From positions 744,001 to 808,000 of the forward strand of contig NZ_JACCCV010000002.1 in the NCBI RefSeq assembly GCF_013410115.1: DNA of 64,000 nucleotides, in the 5' to 3' direction. Source of the DNA: Tunturiibacter gelidiferens (GTDB lineage Bacteria > Acidobacteriota > Terriglobia > Terriglobales > Acidobacteriaceae). The position numbers were made by a program, and so were the translations under genes. Every line of letters starts with the position of its first letter. Positions within the stretch are counted from its first letter, which is position 1. Positions 8,767 through 17,736 of the stretch are shown piece by piece. The notes beneath the pieces are model-generated. The model made no database searches, was not told the DNA's origin, and saw only the letters and a program-made list of their open reading frames with translations.

Positions 8767-9914
8767 TACTGATCCGCCGTGTTCTGCAGCGCGAGGGCGT
8801 TGGTGACGACCTGCTGGCCCGCGTTAAGGCCGGAGATAATCTCCTGCATATTGCCCGGCAAGGATGCGCCCCCGCGCACCATCACTCGGCGGAACTTGCC
8901 GTCCCCGGCGGGAGTGTAGACCCAGTCGCGGTCGTGCAGATGGAGTACTGCGGTGGCAGGCACCTGCACGTGCGTCTGCGCGGTCTTGCCGTGAATGGTG
9001 GCGGTGGCAAACATGCCGACGCGCATCAAAGTGTTGGGGTTTTCAACTTGGATACGAACCTTGGCCGTGCGGATCTGCGGGTCGAGGACGGCTCCGATGT
9101 CGCTGATGACGCCGGTGAGAACGCGGTCGGGGTAGGCGGTGAGGCGGATGTCCGCCTTCTGACCGAGATGGACTGTGGGAAGATCGTTCTCGTAGACGTC
9201 GCAGATAATCCATACGTGCGACAGGTCGGCGATGGTGAAGGCGTTGGCCGAGCCGGCGTAAGTGACTCCGGCTGCGGCGGCATTGGTGACATTTTGGGCG
9301 ATGATAAAGCCCGAGGCGGGTGCGTAAACCTTGACCGTTGCGGCTGGGTGGTTTTTGTCAACACCAAGAACGCGGAGTTGCTCTTCGGAGGCAGATAGGG
9401 CTGCCTTTGCATCGTCTTCGGCGTTCTGGGCGATCTCAACCTGACTATTGGGAATGGCCCCCTTGTCGTTGAGGATCTTCGCCCGGTCGAGCTGTACCTT
9501 GGCAAGACGTTCGTCGTTCACAGCCTTCAGGTAAGAGCCAAAAGCACCGGACACGTCGGTGCTCTGAACGTCCATCAGGAGCTGGCCCTTCTTAACGTAG
9601 TCACCGATGCGGGCGTGGACCTCAACGACGCGGCCGGAGGCAATGGATATCACCGGAATAGTGCGCGAGATGTCGGGATTTACCGTGCCGGTGACCTGGA
9701 TCGTGGAGGTGGCAGCGTAGTCTGTCGCCGCAACCAGCGTGAACTGATCCGGGTGATCAACGTGAACCAGATTTGGGTCGGCATCGGGTTGGACGACAGC
9801 GGCCGGTGGAGCTTCGCTTTTTGGATCGGATGGCTTTGCGCTGCAACCTGCTAGTAGACAGGCGCCGAAGCAGAACAACAGAGTGGCAGGGTGCCTGAAG
9901 CTGATTGAACTCAT
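8766..9914 (-). CDS. czcB: RND efflux periplasmic adaptor lipoprotein (CzcB-like)
   Basis: Membrane-fusion protein of 382 residues linking the CzcA pump to the outer-membrane channel. It has a lipoprotein signal with lipobox LAGC (Cys at about residue 24), then a beta-barrel/lipoyl half-motif (SGRVVEVHARIGDYVKKGQLLM), an alpha-helical hairpin (LKAVNDERLAKVQLDRAKIL), the returning lipoyl half (VYAPASGFIIAQNV), a beta-barrel with VWIICDVYENDLPTVHLGQ, and a C-terminal membrane-proximal domain. First gene of the minus-strand operon; its TAA overlaps the ATG of czcA. The 400 bases upstream must contain the promoter. No metal-responsive regulator is adjacent, so control is unknown. Confidence 0.9.
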   Translation of the reverse strand: MSSISFRHPATLLFCFGACLLAGCSAKPSDPKSEAPPAAVVQPDADPNLVHVDHPDQFTLVAATDYAATSTIQVTGTVNPDISRTIPVISIASGRVVEVHARIGDYVKKGQLLMDVQSTDVSGAFGSYLKAVNDERLAKVQLDRAKILNDKGAIPNSQVEIAQNAEDDAKAALSASEEQLRVLGVDKNHPAATVKVYAPASGFIIAQNVTNAAAAGVTYAGSANAFTIADLSHVWIICDVYENDLPTVHLGQKADIRLTAYPDRVLTGVISDIGAVLDPQIRTAKVRIQVENPNTLMRVGMFATATIHGKTAQTHVQVPATAVLHLHDRDWVYTPAGDGKFRRVMVRGGASLPGNMQEIISGLNAGQQVVTNALALQNTADQ

Positions 9915-10310
9915 CGCGTAAACTCGTTATCCCCCATAGGATCAAGCCTTAATTCTTCCATTTTAGAGATCATCCGATGCACGCGATCTGAGCGACGCTT
10001 GAATCAGTCATAAAGCGCATTTCTGGAATCACATGACGCACTCGTCACGCCTAAACTAAAGTCTATCGTTTGGTTGCTATTCCCGTGTCAATTTTTTTGA
10101 CTGAAGTTGACCCTGTTTCGGTAGCGGCTCAATGGGAGAAGGCCAATCGAATGTGAGAGAAAGAAGCTCGATCCAAAATGGAGACAGTCAACCCCTTCAA
10201 AGTTGCGCTGTCGACCTTCGCGAACGCTACGATGATGTCAAGCAGGACTACTGTAGATTATGTGATCGAGACATCCTCCCTACCGTGACTAGCCGGTCTA
10301 CTAACCAACA
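9915..10310. other. Intergenic region upstream of czcB
   Basis: This stretch must hold the czcB promoter (minus strand). It also contains the short gap after the response regulator stop at 10311. I see TTGAC-like hexamers but no unambiguous promoter pair, no strong hairpin and no convincing small gene. A 60-codon frame at 10132-10314 on the plus strand has no recognisable features and I do not call it. Confidence 0.4.
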
Positions 10311-10940
10311 TTAGATGTCTAGAAAGCCGCGCTTGAGAGCGATCATAACTGCGTGAGTCCGATCACTGGCGTCGAGCTTGGAAAGAATGTTTTTGAGGTG
10401 CCCCTTGACGGTATGCTCAGAGATGGCAAGTCGCGATGCGATTACCTTGTTAGAACTTCCCTTGGCAACATCGCGCAGCACTTCGATCTCTCGCGTTGTG
10501 AGGATCTCGTCGCCGGCGTGCTCTGCCAGTTCCTGGGCTATCTCGGGCGGAATCCGTCTCATACCTGCATGAGCGAGCCGTATGGTGTCGATTAGCTCGG
10601 TACGCAGCATACTTTTCAAGAGATACCCGACTGCTCCAGCCTTGAAAGCTCGAAGAGCCTGAATATCGCCTCCGTAGGTGGTCAGGACGACGATGCGAGC
10701 GTTAGGAAAATCCTTACGAATGGCTGAGATCGCGTCGATGCCATTCGTCTTGGGCATCCGAATATCCATCAGTGTTACATCCGGGCGGTGTAATCGAAAC
10801 GATGCAATCGCCTCTTCGCCATCGGCAGCTTCGGCCACGACTGACATGTCGGGCTGCGCGTTGATCGCGCCCGAAATTCCAGTTCTAAGAAGCGGATGAT
10901 CGTCGACCGTAAGAACTCTAATTGTACGTATTTCACTCAT
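10311..10940 (-). CDS. NarL/LuxR family response regulator (orphan)
   Basis: Two-domain response regulator of 209 residues. The receiver domain (about 1-125) has the acidic pair in VLTVDDHPLLRTG, the phospho-acceptor Asp in DVTLMDIRMPKTNG, Thr in IVVLTTYGG and Lys in YLLKSM. The C-terminal LuxR-type helix-turn-helix (about 143-205) shows LTTREIEVLRDVAKGSSNKVIASRLAISEHTVKGHLKNILSKL. All phosphorylation residues are present, so it should be a working regulator. No histidine kinase lies beside it, so the partner must be elsewhere. It is transcribed divergently from the DoxX-like gene at 11211, so the 270-base gap between them could be a shared control region; an ACCGA-TTTGAT-TCGGT inverted repeat sits there. 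Confidence 0.92.
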   Translation of the reverse strand: MSEIRTIRVLTVDDHPLLRTGISGAINAQPDMSVVAEAADGEEAIASFRLHRPDVTLMDIRMPKTNGIDAISAIRKDFPNARIVVLTTYGGDIQALRAFKAGAVGYLLKSMLRTELIDTIRLAHAGMRRIPPEIAQELAEHAGDEILTTREIEVLRDVAKGSSNKVIASRLAISEHTVKGHLKNILSKLDASDRTHAVMIALKRGFLDI

Positions 10941-11005
10941 TTCGATCCTTCTACTCCGCTCGGATCTTCCACAGAACAGCCCAGATGGAAGCTCCCGAGC
11001 ATCGA

Positions 11006-11021
11006 CCGATTTGATTCGGTG
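11006..11021. promoter_or_regulatory. Inverted repeat upstream of response regulator
   Basis: ACCGA (11006-11010) and TCGGT (11017-11021) form a 5-bp inverted repeat with a 6-nt spacer about 65 bases upstream of the response regulator start. NarL/LuxR-type regulators bind short inverted repeats of this size, so autoregulation is possible. With only one copy and short arms, this could be chance. Confidence 0.25.
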
Positions 11022-11210
11022 GTGGACGTCTCATTTTATCTCCGTGGCTGAGCTGGAGTGACATTAAACTTCCGAATCCGCCTGCTGAGCTCACTGCAAG
11101 ATGCGGGGCAGACCGGTGAGTAGAGTACTGCGATACCCCCCAAAAGTATTACTCTTCGTACCCTCTCTTCGGGTTTGCCGGTTTTCCGTAGACCGGATAG
11201 GCTCACGACT

Positions 11211-11597
11211 GTGCAGAGACTCTTTTCGATGTTCCCGACGGGAGCGGCGGGCGTTGCTTTGATTCTTCTGCGTGTCTCTGTCGCTGCAACGCTTTTCACC
11301 GAAGCAATGCCCCAGGGAAATCCAGCCGCTCACATTTGGCAGTCCGCCGGCCTGGGTTTGCTGGGTGTTGCAATCTGTCTTGGACTATTCACTCCAGTGT
11401 CTTCGATCGCATGCTGTCTGATTGAGGTAGCGATGCTGCTTGACATGAAGGATCTCGTCTTCATCCCTCTCATCTCTTCTATTCTGGTCGCCGCTTCTCT
11501 GGGGCTGTTGGGACCTGGAGCCTACTCCCTTGACGCACGGATGTTTGGACGACGACTGGTGGTTTCGTCCTCCGACAAGACCATGAGCGGCGACTAA
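11211..11597 (+). CDS. DoxX-like small integral membrane protein
   Basis: A membrane protein of about 128 residues with four predicted transmembrane segments: GVALILLRVSVAATLF, AGLGLLGVAICLGLF, SIACCLIEVAMLL and LISSILVAASLGLLG, followed by GPGAYSLDARMFGRR. That C-terminal pattern and length fit the DoxX/DoxD-like group; the family is diverse and the function of most members is unknown. I chose GTG at 11211 (protein MQRLFSMFPTG...) because relatives begin this way and GGATAGG lies upstream; TTG at 11175 and ATG at 11229 are alternatives. It is divergent from the response regulator and has no close downstream partner. Confidence 0.65.
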   Translation: MQRLFSMFPTGAAGVALILLRVSVAATLFTEAMPQGNPAAHIWQSAGLGLLGVAICLGLFTPVSSIACCLIEVAMLLDMKDLVFIPLISSILVAASLGLLGPGAYSLDARMFGRRLVVSSSDKTMSGD

Positions 11598-11914
11598 ACC
11601 AACCTTTCTGTAGCGAGCGCACCCTTCGCGAGCAAGCGATATTCGCATTGAGGAAATTCTCCTCCCCCCTCGAAAGAGTGTCCCAATAGAAGCACGATTT
11701 AGGCTATCGAGCGATCGGTTTCCGCTTTACCTTCGGGAAGATCCTTATCCGTTTAGCGATTCTCATCGCTCACAGGACAAATACAAGCACTCATGGAGCA
11801 ACTCTCTTCAATACCTGAATCAAACGTTTCACTGGTCTTCTAATTGGTACGAAGTTTGATCTTAATCGTCGACATAGCGAAATTTCTCCAAAATTTCTCA
11901 GAAAGGCCTTCCAA
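11598..11914. other. Intergenic region before the sigma-factor operon
   Basis: This gap must contain the promoter of the ECF sigma factor and export operon, since everything from 11915 to 17669 is tightly spaced. I could not identify a clear -35/-10 pair or an ECF-type AAC/CGT promoter. No small gene or strong hairpin was seen. Confidence 0.35.
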
Positions 11915-12520
11915 ATGGACTCATACTTTTCAACGGGCACCATAAGCGTGCAAGCTATTCTCGAGACCTCCAATGATGAGATGTTGGTCGCCGCAGCGAA
12001 GACGGGAGAGCATCTCGCTTTCTCCGAGCTTTGGAATCGCCACTCAAAGAAAACTTTCAGCACGATGTATCGGATCACGAGAAATCGGCAAGACGCGGAA
12101 GATGCACTTCAAGATGCTTTTCTGAAGGCTTATGTTCACCTCAAGAACTTCGACGGCAGGTCGACTTTCTCCACCTGGGTTACACGAATTGCCATCAACT
12201 CCGCGCTCATGATTCTACGTCGGAAACGCGCGCATCCCGAGATTTCAATGGATGGCGGGGCGGAGGGCGAAACGTGGCAGCATTGGGAGGTGCCCGATCG
12301 ACGGGCCAATACTGAAGAGCACTATGCGAGGTCCGAACGAGAACACCATCTAAAACGCGCAATCCGCCGGCTGAGACCAGCGCTTCGCACGATCGTGGAA
12401 ATTCAACAGGTACACGACACTTCGATCAAAGAGATCGCCGAAATCGCAGGAATCTCCGTAGCCGCGACGAAATCCCGTTTGTTGCGCGCCAGAACCGTGC
12501 TGCGCCGGTCGCTCGGATGA
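11915..12520 (+). CDS. ECF-type RNA polymerase sigma factor
   Basis: Sigma-70 family factor of the extracytoplasmic-function type, 201 residues. Region 2 spans about residues 35-100 (FSELWNRHSKKTFSTMYRITRNRQDAEDALQD, then the DNA-melting segment NFDGRSTFSTWVTRIAINSALM), and region 4 spans about 145-198 (LRTIVEIQQVHDTSIKEIAEIAGISVAATKSRLLRARTVL). No anti-sigma factor gene with a zinc or membrane domain follows, which is unusual for an ECF factor. Instead its stop codon is 108 bases before a TolC-type gene with no promoter-like gap, so the sigma factor is probably in one transcript with the export operon and may control it. An AAAGG lies nine bases before the ATG. Confidence 0.9.
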   Translation: MDSYFSTGTISVQAILETSNDEMLVAAAKTGEHLAFSELWNRHSKKTFSTMYRITRNRQDAEDALQDAFLKAYVHLKNFDGRSTFSTWVTRIAINSALMILRRKRAHPEISMDGGAEGETWQHWEVPDRRANTEEHYARSEREHHLKRAIRRLRPALRTIVEIQQVHDTSIKEIAEIAGISVAATKSRLLRARTVLRRSLG

Positions 12521-12628
12521 GTGGTCAATCTCTTCCAGTCTAACGACTCGTACAGTCTCCTCATCTTTTTCGATCGGAATTACAATCTCTCTGTCGGGAA
12601 CGAACTGGTAGACTTTGACCACTCTCAG

Positions 12629-14119
12629 ATGAAAGACACGACACACCTTCTTTCTAAATCCAGTTTCAGGCTGGCGCTGATGTTTTTCTTTGTGGGTTTC
12701 TGGACACCACAAAGCGGGCTTACGCAGTGTGCGGGTACCGCGTCGACGCCTGGCTCGGCATCAGACTGTGCTGCTCATGCCGTTCCGTCGGGAAAGGTTG
12801 CAACCCTCGATCCTAAACGGGTGTACACGCTTCCCGAACTGATCGATATAGCGGAACGCAATAATCCCCGCACTCGAATCGTGTGGGAGCAAGCGAAGCA
12901 AAAGGCCGAACAGCTCGGGATAGAGAAGAGCGCTTACTACCCTGTGCTCGCTGGACTTGCAGTATTTGCTGACCAGCGGACGATCTCCCCGTTTCCGGAG
13001 TCGCTTTTACCTCGCGGCTATTCTACGGTTGAGATCCCGCTGATCCAACCCGAGGTCACGCTGCAGTATCTGCTCTTTGACTTTGGCAAACGAGAGGCCA
13101 AGGTCGACAGCGCGAAAGCCGAAAAACTAGCCGCCGGCGCTAACTTCATCCAGGCGAATCAGGAAGTGGCTTTTCAAGTAGCTAGTGACTATTACAAACT
13201 GCTTACTGCGCAGGAACGACTGCAGGCGGCACAGGAGACGCTTAAGACCGCGCAAACCACTCAGGATGCAGCCGAAGATCAACTAGCAAACGGACGCTCC
13301 ACCTTGCCTGACGTGCTCAATGCCCGCGCCGAGACCTCGCAGGCCGTATTCGATTTGGAGTCTGCGGACGGCGACGAGAAAATCTCGCGAGTAACGCTTA
13401 CCGAAGCGATAGGCGTGGAGCCTTCGCCGGATATAACTATCGACGCGCAGAAAAATTCCTCGTTGCCCGAATCGCTTACCCTTTCCATCAATGAGCTGAT
13501 CGATCGAGCCCTGTCGGATCGGCCTGACCTGATGGCTCAGGCTGCAGAGATTCGCGCGGCTGACGATCAGGTGAGAGCGGCCAAAGCGGAATATCGTCCG
13601 AAGATTTCACTGTCGGGCTCTGCGGCACAGACCGTGGTATGGCCTACGGCGGACAATGGCCAGCTTGGCTATGCCAACGTAACTACCTGGTCCGCCGAGT
13701 TGGGAGTGGAGTGGCGGATCTTCGATGGAGGAGCTAGAAAAAACGGAGTGGCCATTGCCGAATCGACGAGACGTGAGGCACAGGATGTAATGACCGCGAA
13801 ACACGATCAGGCAACACGGGAAGTTTGGACAGCGTTTATTGCTTTTCGTACGGCACTGAGAAAAGAGCAGGCCGCACTTGCCCTGCTCGACTCTGCGAAC
13901 ACTTCGTACTCTGCTTCTCTGGAAGCCTATCAATATGGAGTGAAAAATTTGATCGATGTGGTTACTGCCGAAAGACAGTTAGCACAGGCTCGACTCTCCG
14001 GCGTCTCGGCACGATCTCAGTTGCTTCTGGAAGCCGTTGATCTTGAGTTTGTGACTGGAAACCTGCTTAGGACCAAACCACCCGCAACGAAATTACATAC
14101 ACAGGATGGCCAGAAGTGA
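12629..14119 (+). CDS. TolC family outer membrane protein (MdtP-like)
   Basis: Outer-membrane channel of about 496 residues. It has a signal peptide (around SFRLALMFFFVGFWTPQSGLTQ) and two OEP repeats: the first with TLPELIDIAERNNPRTRIVWEQAKQKAEQLG and VTLQYLLFDFGKREAKVD, the second with INELIDRALSDRPDLMAQAAEIRAAD and ELGVEWRIFDGGARKNGVAIAE. YQYGVKNLIDVVTAERQLAQAR is the typical C-terminal equatorial segment. I chose ATG at 12629, where the signal peptide begins; the frame is open back to a GTG at 12521 directly after the sigma-factor stop, but this adds a polar 36-residue tail. The gene overlaps ytcA downstream (TGATG), so the operon is sigma - tolC - ytcA - hlyD - fusC. Likely the exit duct for the FUSC/HlyD pump. 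Confidence 0.88.
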   Translation: MKDTTHLLSKSSFRLALMFFFVGFWTPQSGLTQCAGTASTPGSASDCAAHAVPSGKVATLDPKRVYTLPELIDIAERNNPRTRIVWEQAKQKAEQLGIEKSAYYPVLAGLAVFADQRTISPFPESLLPRGYSTVEIPLIQPEVTLQYLLFDFGKREAKVDSAKAEKLAAGANFIQANQEVAFQVASDYYKLLTAQERLQAAQETLKTAQTTQDAAEDQLANGRSTLPDVLNARAETSQAVFDLESADGDEKISRVTLTEAIGVEPSPDITIDAQKNSSLPESLTLSINELIDRALSDRPDLMAQAAEIRAADDQVRAAKAEYRPKISLSGSAAQTVVWPTADNGQLGYANVTTWSAELGVEWRIFDGGARKNGVAIAESTRREAQDVMTAKHDQATREVWTAFIAFRTALRKEQAALALLDSANTSYSASLEAYQYGVKNLIDVVTAERQLAQARLSGVSARSQLLLEAVDLEFVTGNLLRTKPPATKLHTQDGQK

Positions 14120-14385
14120 TGACCATGAGAAGCAAGCGTCCAGCTTCCCTATTAGCTTTGTGCCTACTCTGCGCCGGGTGCCACCATGCGCCGTCGATTG
14201 ATATTATTGGCTCCTTTTTCCCGGTATGGATGCTCTGTCTGTCGATTGCCGTGGTCCTCGCGTTCGTCGTACGTCACTTCCTGGTTCGATTCAAGTTGGA
14301 CTCTGAGGTTGGGCCGGTCGCGCTCTTCTACCCCAGCGTCGTCATACTCTTCACAAGCCTGCTCTGGCTGATTTTTTTCCGGTAG
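14119..14385 (+). CDS. YtcA family small lipoprotein
   Basis: A protein of about 88 residues with a lipoprotein signal (SLLALCLLCAGC, lipobox CAGC) followed by two transmembrane helices (FFPVWMLCLSIAVVLAFVV and VALFYPSVVILFTSLLWLIFF). This layout matches the YtcA family, whose E. coli member lies beside mdtNOP (ytcA-mdtN-mdtO-mdtP). Here it is also placed between TolC and HlyD genes, supporting the assignment. Function is unknown; a structural role in the pump is inferred. The ATG overlaps the tolC stop (TGATG at 14118-14121); a GTG at 14116 would add one residue. Confidence 0.8.
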   Translation: MTMRSKRPASLLALCLLCAGCHHAPSIDIIGSFFPVWMLCLSIAVVLAFVVRHFLVRFKLDSEVGPVALFYPSVVILFTSLLWLIFFR

Positions 14386-14393
14386 GAGGACAC

Positions 14394-15593
14394 ATGGAAC
14401 AGACACCCGAAGCTCTTGACCGCAAACAAATTGGCCGTAGGATTGCCATCGGCGTTGTTGCGTCCGCATTAGTCGCCCTCTTTATTGTCATCTTGCAAAC
14501 CGATCTTCACCCACGCACCGACGACGCGAGCGTGCGGGCGAATTACATCGAGATTGCCCCAGAGGTAAGCGGCAGGCTGGTGGAACTTCCGGTAAAGGAT
14601 AATGCGTTCGTGAAGAAAGGCGACCTCCTGTTCTTTATAGATCCTCGCCCCTATGAGTACGCCCTACAGCAGGCGTTGTCGGATCAGGAGGCACTGGAGC
14701 AGCAGATCATCGATGCGAAACGAAGAATCGCGGCCCAGAACAGCGCCGCCGAAGCTGCTCTTGCGGGTGTCCATAGCTCCAGAACCGGTGTCAAAACTGC
14801 AGGCAGCAGCATTGATGTGGCGAAGGCCACCGTCTCCCGATCTCAAGCATCCGTAGCGGCTGCGGAGGCTCAGTTGAAGCTGGCCACCAATGACCTGCAC
14901 CGCATCGAACCACTGCTAAAAAAGCAGTACGTGACGGTAGAGCAGATCGATCAGGCCAATACCGCAGTCCGAGTCGCCCAAGGAAACTTCGATGAAGCCC
15001 AGGCCGCGCTGGAGCAATCGCAAGCTCAACTCGCCACGTCGATCCTGCGACAACAAGAGGCGGATTCTGCCGCAGCAGAATCGCAGGCGAAGCTGGGGCA
15101 GGCAATTCACACTATCGATACGGTCGACACGCTGATGTCGGAACGGCCAGGAAAGGCAGCGAAGGTGGACAGTGCGCGCCTCGATCTGGAGCGCTGCCGC
15201 GTTGTCGCTCCCTTCAATGCCTACGTGACCAACATGAATATCTCTGTAGGCGAGTACGCGCGTCCAGGCACGCCGCTTTTCACCCTCATAGACACTCGGA
15301 CCTGGTGGGTTGTCGCAAACTATCGCGAGTCGAAGGTGAAGAATATCGGCATCGGAGCGCATGTTGATGTGTACCTCATGGGGCATCCTGACCGACGGTT
15401 CAATGGGGTCGTCGAGAGCATTGGATTCGGCGTCTTCCCGGAAGATGGAAGCGTCACCGGCGGACTACCCAACATCGAGCGCACCTTGAACTGGGTTCAT
15501 CTTTCCACGCGATTCCCTGTTCGTGTTCGGGTCAAGGATCCCGACCCGAATTTGTTTCGCATCGGCGCTACCGCAGTGACGGTCGTGAGATAG
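14394..15593 (+). CDS. HlyD/MdtN family efflux periplasmic adaptor
   Basis: Membrane-fusion protein of 399 residues. It begins with a short cytoplasmic segment and one transmembrane helix (IAIGVVASALVALFIVILQ), then TDDASVRANYIEIAPEVSGRLVELPVKDNAFVKKGDLLF (lipoyl half), a long coiled-coil hairpin (about 95-240, Ala/Gln-rich) and the return strand RCRVVAPFNAYVTNMNISVGEYARPGTPLFTLID with WVVANYRESKVKNI. The order and the TDDA(S/Y)V motif fit EmrA/MdtN/AaeA-type adaptors. A strong AGGAGG lies four bases before the ATG. It sits between ytcA and the FUSC gene and should connect the inner-membrane FUSC pump to the TolC channel. The substrate is unknown; related systems export aromatic acids or drugs. 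Confidence 0.9.
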   Translation: MEQTPEALDRKQIGRRIAIGVVASALVALFIVILQTDLHPRTDDASVRANYIEIAPEVSGRLVELPVKDNAFVKKGDLLFFIDPRPYEYALQQALSDQEALEQQIIDAKRRIAAQNSAAEAALAGVHSSRTGVKTAGSSIDVAKATVSRSQASVAAAEAQLKLATNDLHRIEPLLKKQYVTVEQIDQANTAVRVAQGNFDEAQAALEQSQAQLATSILRQQEADSAAAESQAKLGQAIHTIDTVDTLMSERPGKAAKVDSARLDLERCRVVAPFNAYVTNMNISVGEYARPGTPLFTLIDTRTWWVVANYRESKVKNIGIGAHVDVYLMGHPDRRFNGVVESIGFGVFPEDGSVTGGLPNIERTLNWVHLSTRFPVRVRVKDPDPNLFRIGATAVTVVR

Positions 15594-15596
15594 CAA

Positions 15597-17669
15597 ATGG
15601 TGGAAACATCCTTATTCGGCACCATCACGTCTCTAAAGCGAAAGTTCTGGGAGGATCTACAACCCACGCCTGGGCGGCTCAACAGCTCTCTCCGTATCGT
15701 ACTTGCAACGATAATCGCTCTGAGCCTCATGTTGACCTGGCGGATGCCGTCTATTTACATCGGCATGTACTTTATCTTCCTCGTCGGACGCGACAGTCCC
15801 ACAATTTCCTTCCGGACCGGCCTGATTTCGTTGCTCACTGTCGCAATTGCGATTGCAGTTGAGCTGGGAGTTGTCATCCTTAGTGACAACGATCCGATGG
15901 CCCGTGTACTGAGCGTCGCCATCGTTACATTTGTTGCGGGTGTGCTGGTGGCCTCAACCAACTTTCCGACTCTCGGATCGACCTGGGGGTTAATATTCTG
16001 CACCGTAATTGGGAATTGGGAGAAACATGCCCCTGCGGACAGTTTGGTTAAAGGCTCGCTCTGGCTGCTCGCGACGCTCTCAGTCGCGGTCGGCTCTGCT
16101 GTTCTGGTGGAGTACCTCTTCGGCGATCGCGACCCCGCGAAAAAATTAGAAGCACAGCGCAAAATCCGATACCAGGCGCTGGAGAAGATGTTCACTGTAT
16201 ACGCTCAGAGTGGGACAACAGAAGAGCGATCCGCCGCAGTGCTTCCCGTCTCCCGCCTTGCAATAGCCGGTACAAATGGAATGCTGGAGCTATACAACAA
16301 AATTGCGGAGCGAGATCTCGATGCAGGGACCCTCCCTCCGGGAACACGTTTGCGCCTCACGATGCTCTCCCAGATCCTGGATGTCTCCGCCGCTTTCGGC
16401 CTGCAAAATACTGAGGAAGATAGTCCAGAGCTAAGACGACGGTGCGCAATCATCGCTGAACAGTGCCGTGAACTGATCCCGGTTTCCATTCCAAAAATTG
16501 AAAGCCGCTTGCAATTTATGCCCGAGAACTGTGTGACGTTGCTGGATCGGGTCGAAGCAGCCCTTCATGCTCTTCTGACAATGCCTACCGACGCCGCCCA
16601 ATTGGGCAATAAAGAATTAGTCGCGATGCCCGTAAGAAAGGCGCCGTTTTTCATTCCAGGGGCGGTTGGCAGAAGCGACACGATTGCATTCGGACTTAAG
16701 ATCAGCCTATGCGCGACTCTCTGTTATGTTGTCTACAACGCTGTTGATTGGCCTGGAATTTCGACTGCAGTGATTACGGTTATTGTCACCGGGCTTAGTA
16801 GTAGTGGCGCGATTAAACAAAGACTTTTCTTCCGTCTGTTGGGCTCGATCTTCGGCGGTCTCATTCTAGGTCTTGGAGCGATCTCTCTTCTCTTTCCGCA
16901 CATGGATTCGATCACATCGCTGGTCATTCTTATTGGATTCGTTGCATTCATCTCAGCCTGGACAGCCGCGGGCCCAAGGTTCAATTATGTAGGGTTACAG
17001 ATGGCGTTTTCGTTTTACCTCGTGGCGTTTGAAGATTTTAGTGCTCCCACCGAGCTCGCCCCCGCACGTGACCGTCTTATCGGCATACTCGTCGCACTTC
17101 TCGTCATGTGGTTTGTCTTCGATCAGATATGGCCAGTGCGCACTGTCACAGTCATGCGTCAGGGCCTTGCAGGCGTTCTCAAGACCGTTGCGAGTTTCCT
17201 CCGTCTCATCGAACCTCGTCCCGACCAGAAAGATCTGCTTGAACAAGCAGATGCCCTGCGGGATCAGGTCGGCAAGACAGTTGTTGCGCTTCGATCGATG
17301 AATGATTCTGTAGATTACGAATTCGGCGTTGACCGGGAACGGCATGTCCGCACAAGCGAGATGATTCTCCGAACATCTCTCACCGCAGGAACGCTCTTTT
17401 GGAATCAGTTCGCGGTCCTCTACAGTGAAGAAGACAAAGATTTTCTCACTGAACCTGACCTCATCGAAATGCGTCGAAGACTAGCGGAATATATTGATGG
17501 GCTGGCCGAAGGCGTTGTGAAAAAGACGGTTCCCGTTACGGTTCCCGCGAATGCTTTCCTAGCTCCAGCGATACTTAATGACCCGCGTTACGGGGAATAT
17601 TCTCGAAACACGATCGCGCGGTTTGAAGAACTTCAAGCGTTCGCGCTAATTCTAAGCCATGAAGTCTAA
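15597..17669 (+). CDS. FUSC family inner-membrane transporter (MdtO-like)
   Basis: Fusaric-acid-resistance-type protein of 690 residues. It has two membrane bundles: the first (about 35-180) starts with LRIVLATIIALSLMLTWRMPSIYIGMYFIFLVGRDSP and the second (about 360-510) holds AFGLKISLCATLCYVVYNAVDWPGISTAVITVIVTGLSSSGAIKQR and later helices. Between and after them are long cytoplasmic helical regions. Length and order match MdtO/YccS/AaeB-type proteins. It starts four bases after the HlyD stop, so the two are translationally linked. With YtcA and TolC partners it forms an mdtNOP-like export system; substrate and inducer are unknown. Confidence 0.88.
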   Translation: MVETSLFGTITSLKRKFWEDLQPTPGRLNSSLRIVLATIIALSLMLTWRMPSIYIGMYFIFLVGRDSPTISFRTGLISLLTVAIAIAVELGVVILSDNDPMARVLSVAIVTFVAGVLVASTNFPTLGSTWGLIFCTVIGNWEKHAPADSLVKGSLWLLATLSVAVGSAVLVEYLFGDRDPAKKLEAQRKIRYQALEKMFTVYAQSGTTEERSAAVLPVSRLAIAGTNGMLELYNKIAERDLDAGTLPPGTRLRLTMLSQILDVSAAFGLQNTEEDSPELRRRCAIIAEQCRELIPVSIPKIESRLQFMPENCVTLLDRVEAALHALLTMPTDAAQLGNKELVAMPVRKAPFFIPGAVGRSDTIAFGLKISLCATLCYVVYNAVDWPGISTAVITVIVTGLSSSGAIKQRLFFRLLGSIFGGLILGLGAISLLFPHMDSITSLVILIGFVAFISAWTAAGPRFNYVGLQMAFSFYLVAFEDFSAPTELAPARDRLIGILVALLVMWFVFDQIWPVRTVTVMRQGLAGVLKTVASFLRLIEPRPDQKDLLEQADALRDQVGKTVVALRSMNDSVDYEFGVDRERHVRTSEMILRTSLTAGTLFWNQFAVLYSEEDKDFLTEPDLIEMRRRLAEYIDGLAEGVVKKTVPVTVPANAFLAPAILNDPRYGEYSRNTIARFEELQAFALILSHEV

Positions 17670-17736
17670 GGCTCCTGAAACTCGTTGGCCTCGCGGTCGA
17701 GGGATCAGGCATCGACGGCGCACACGATCCTCTGGA

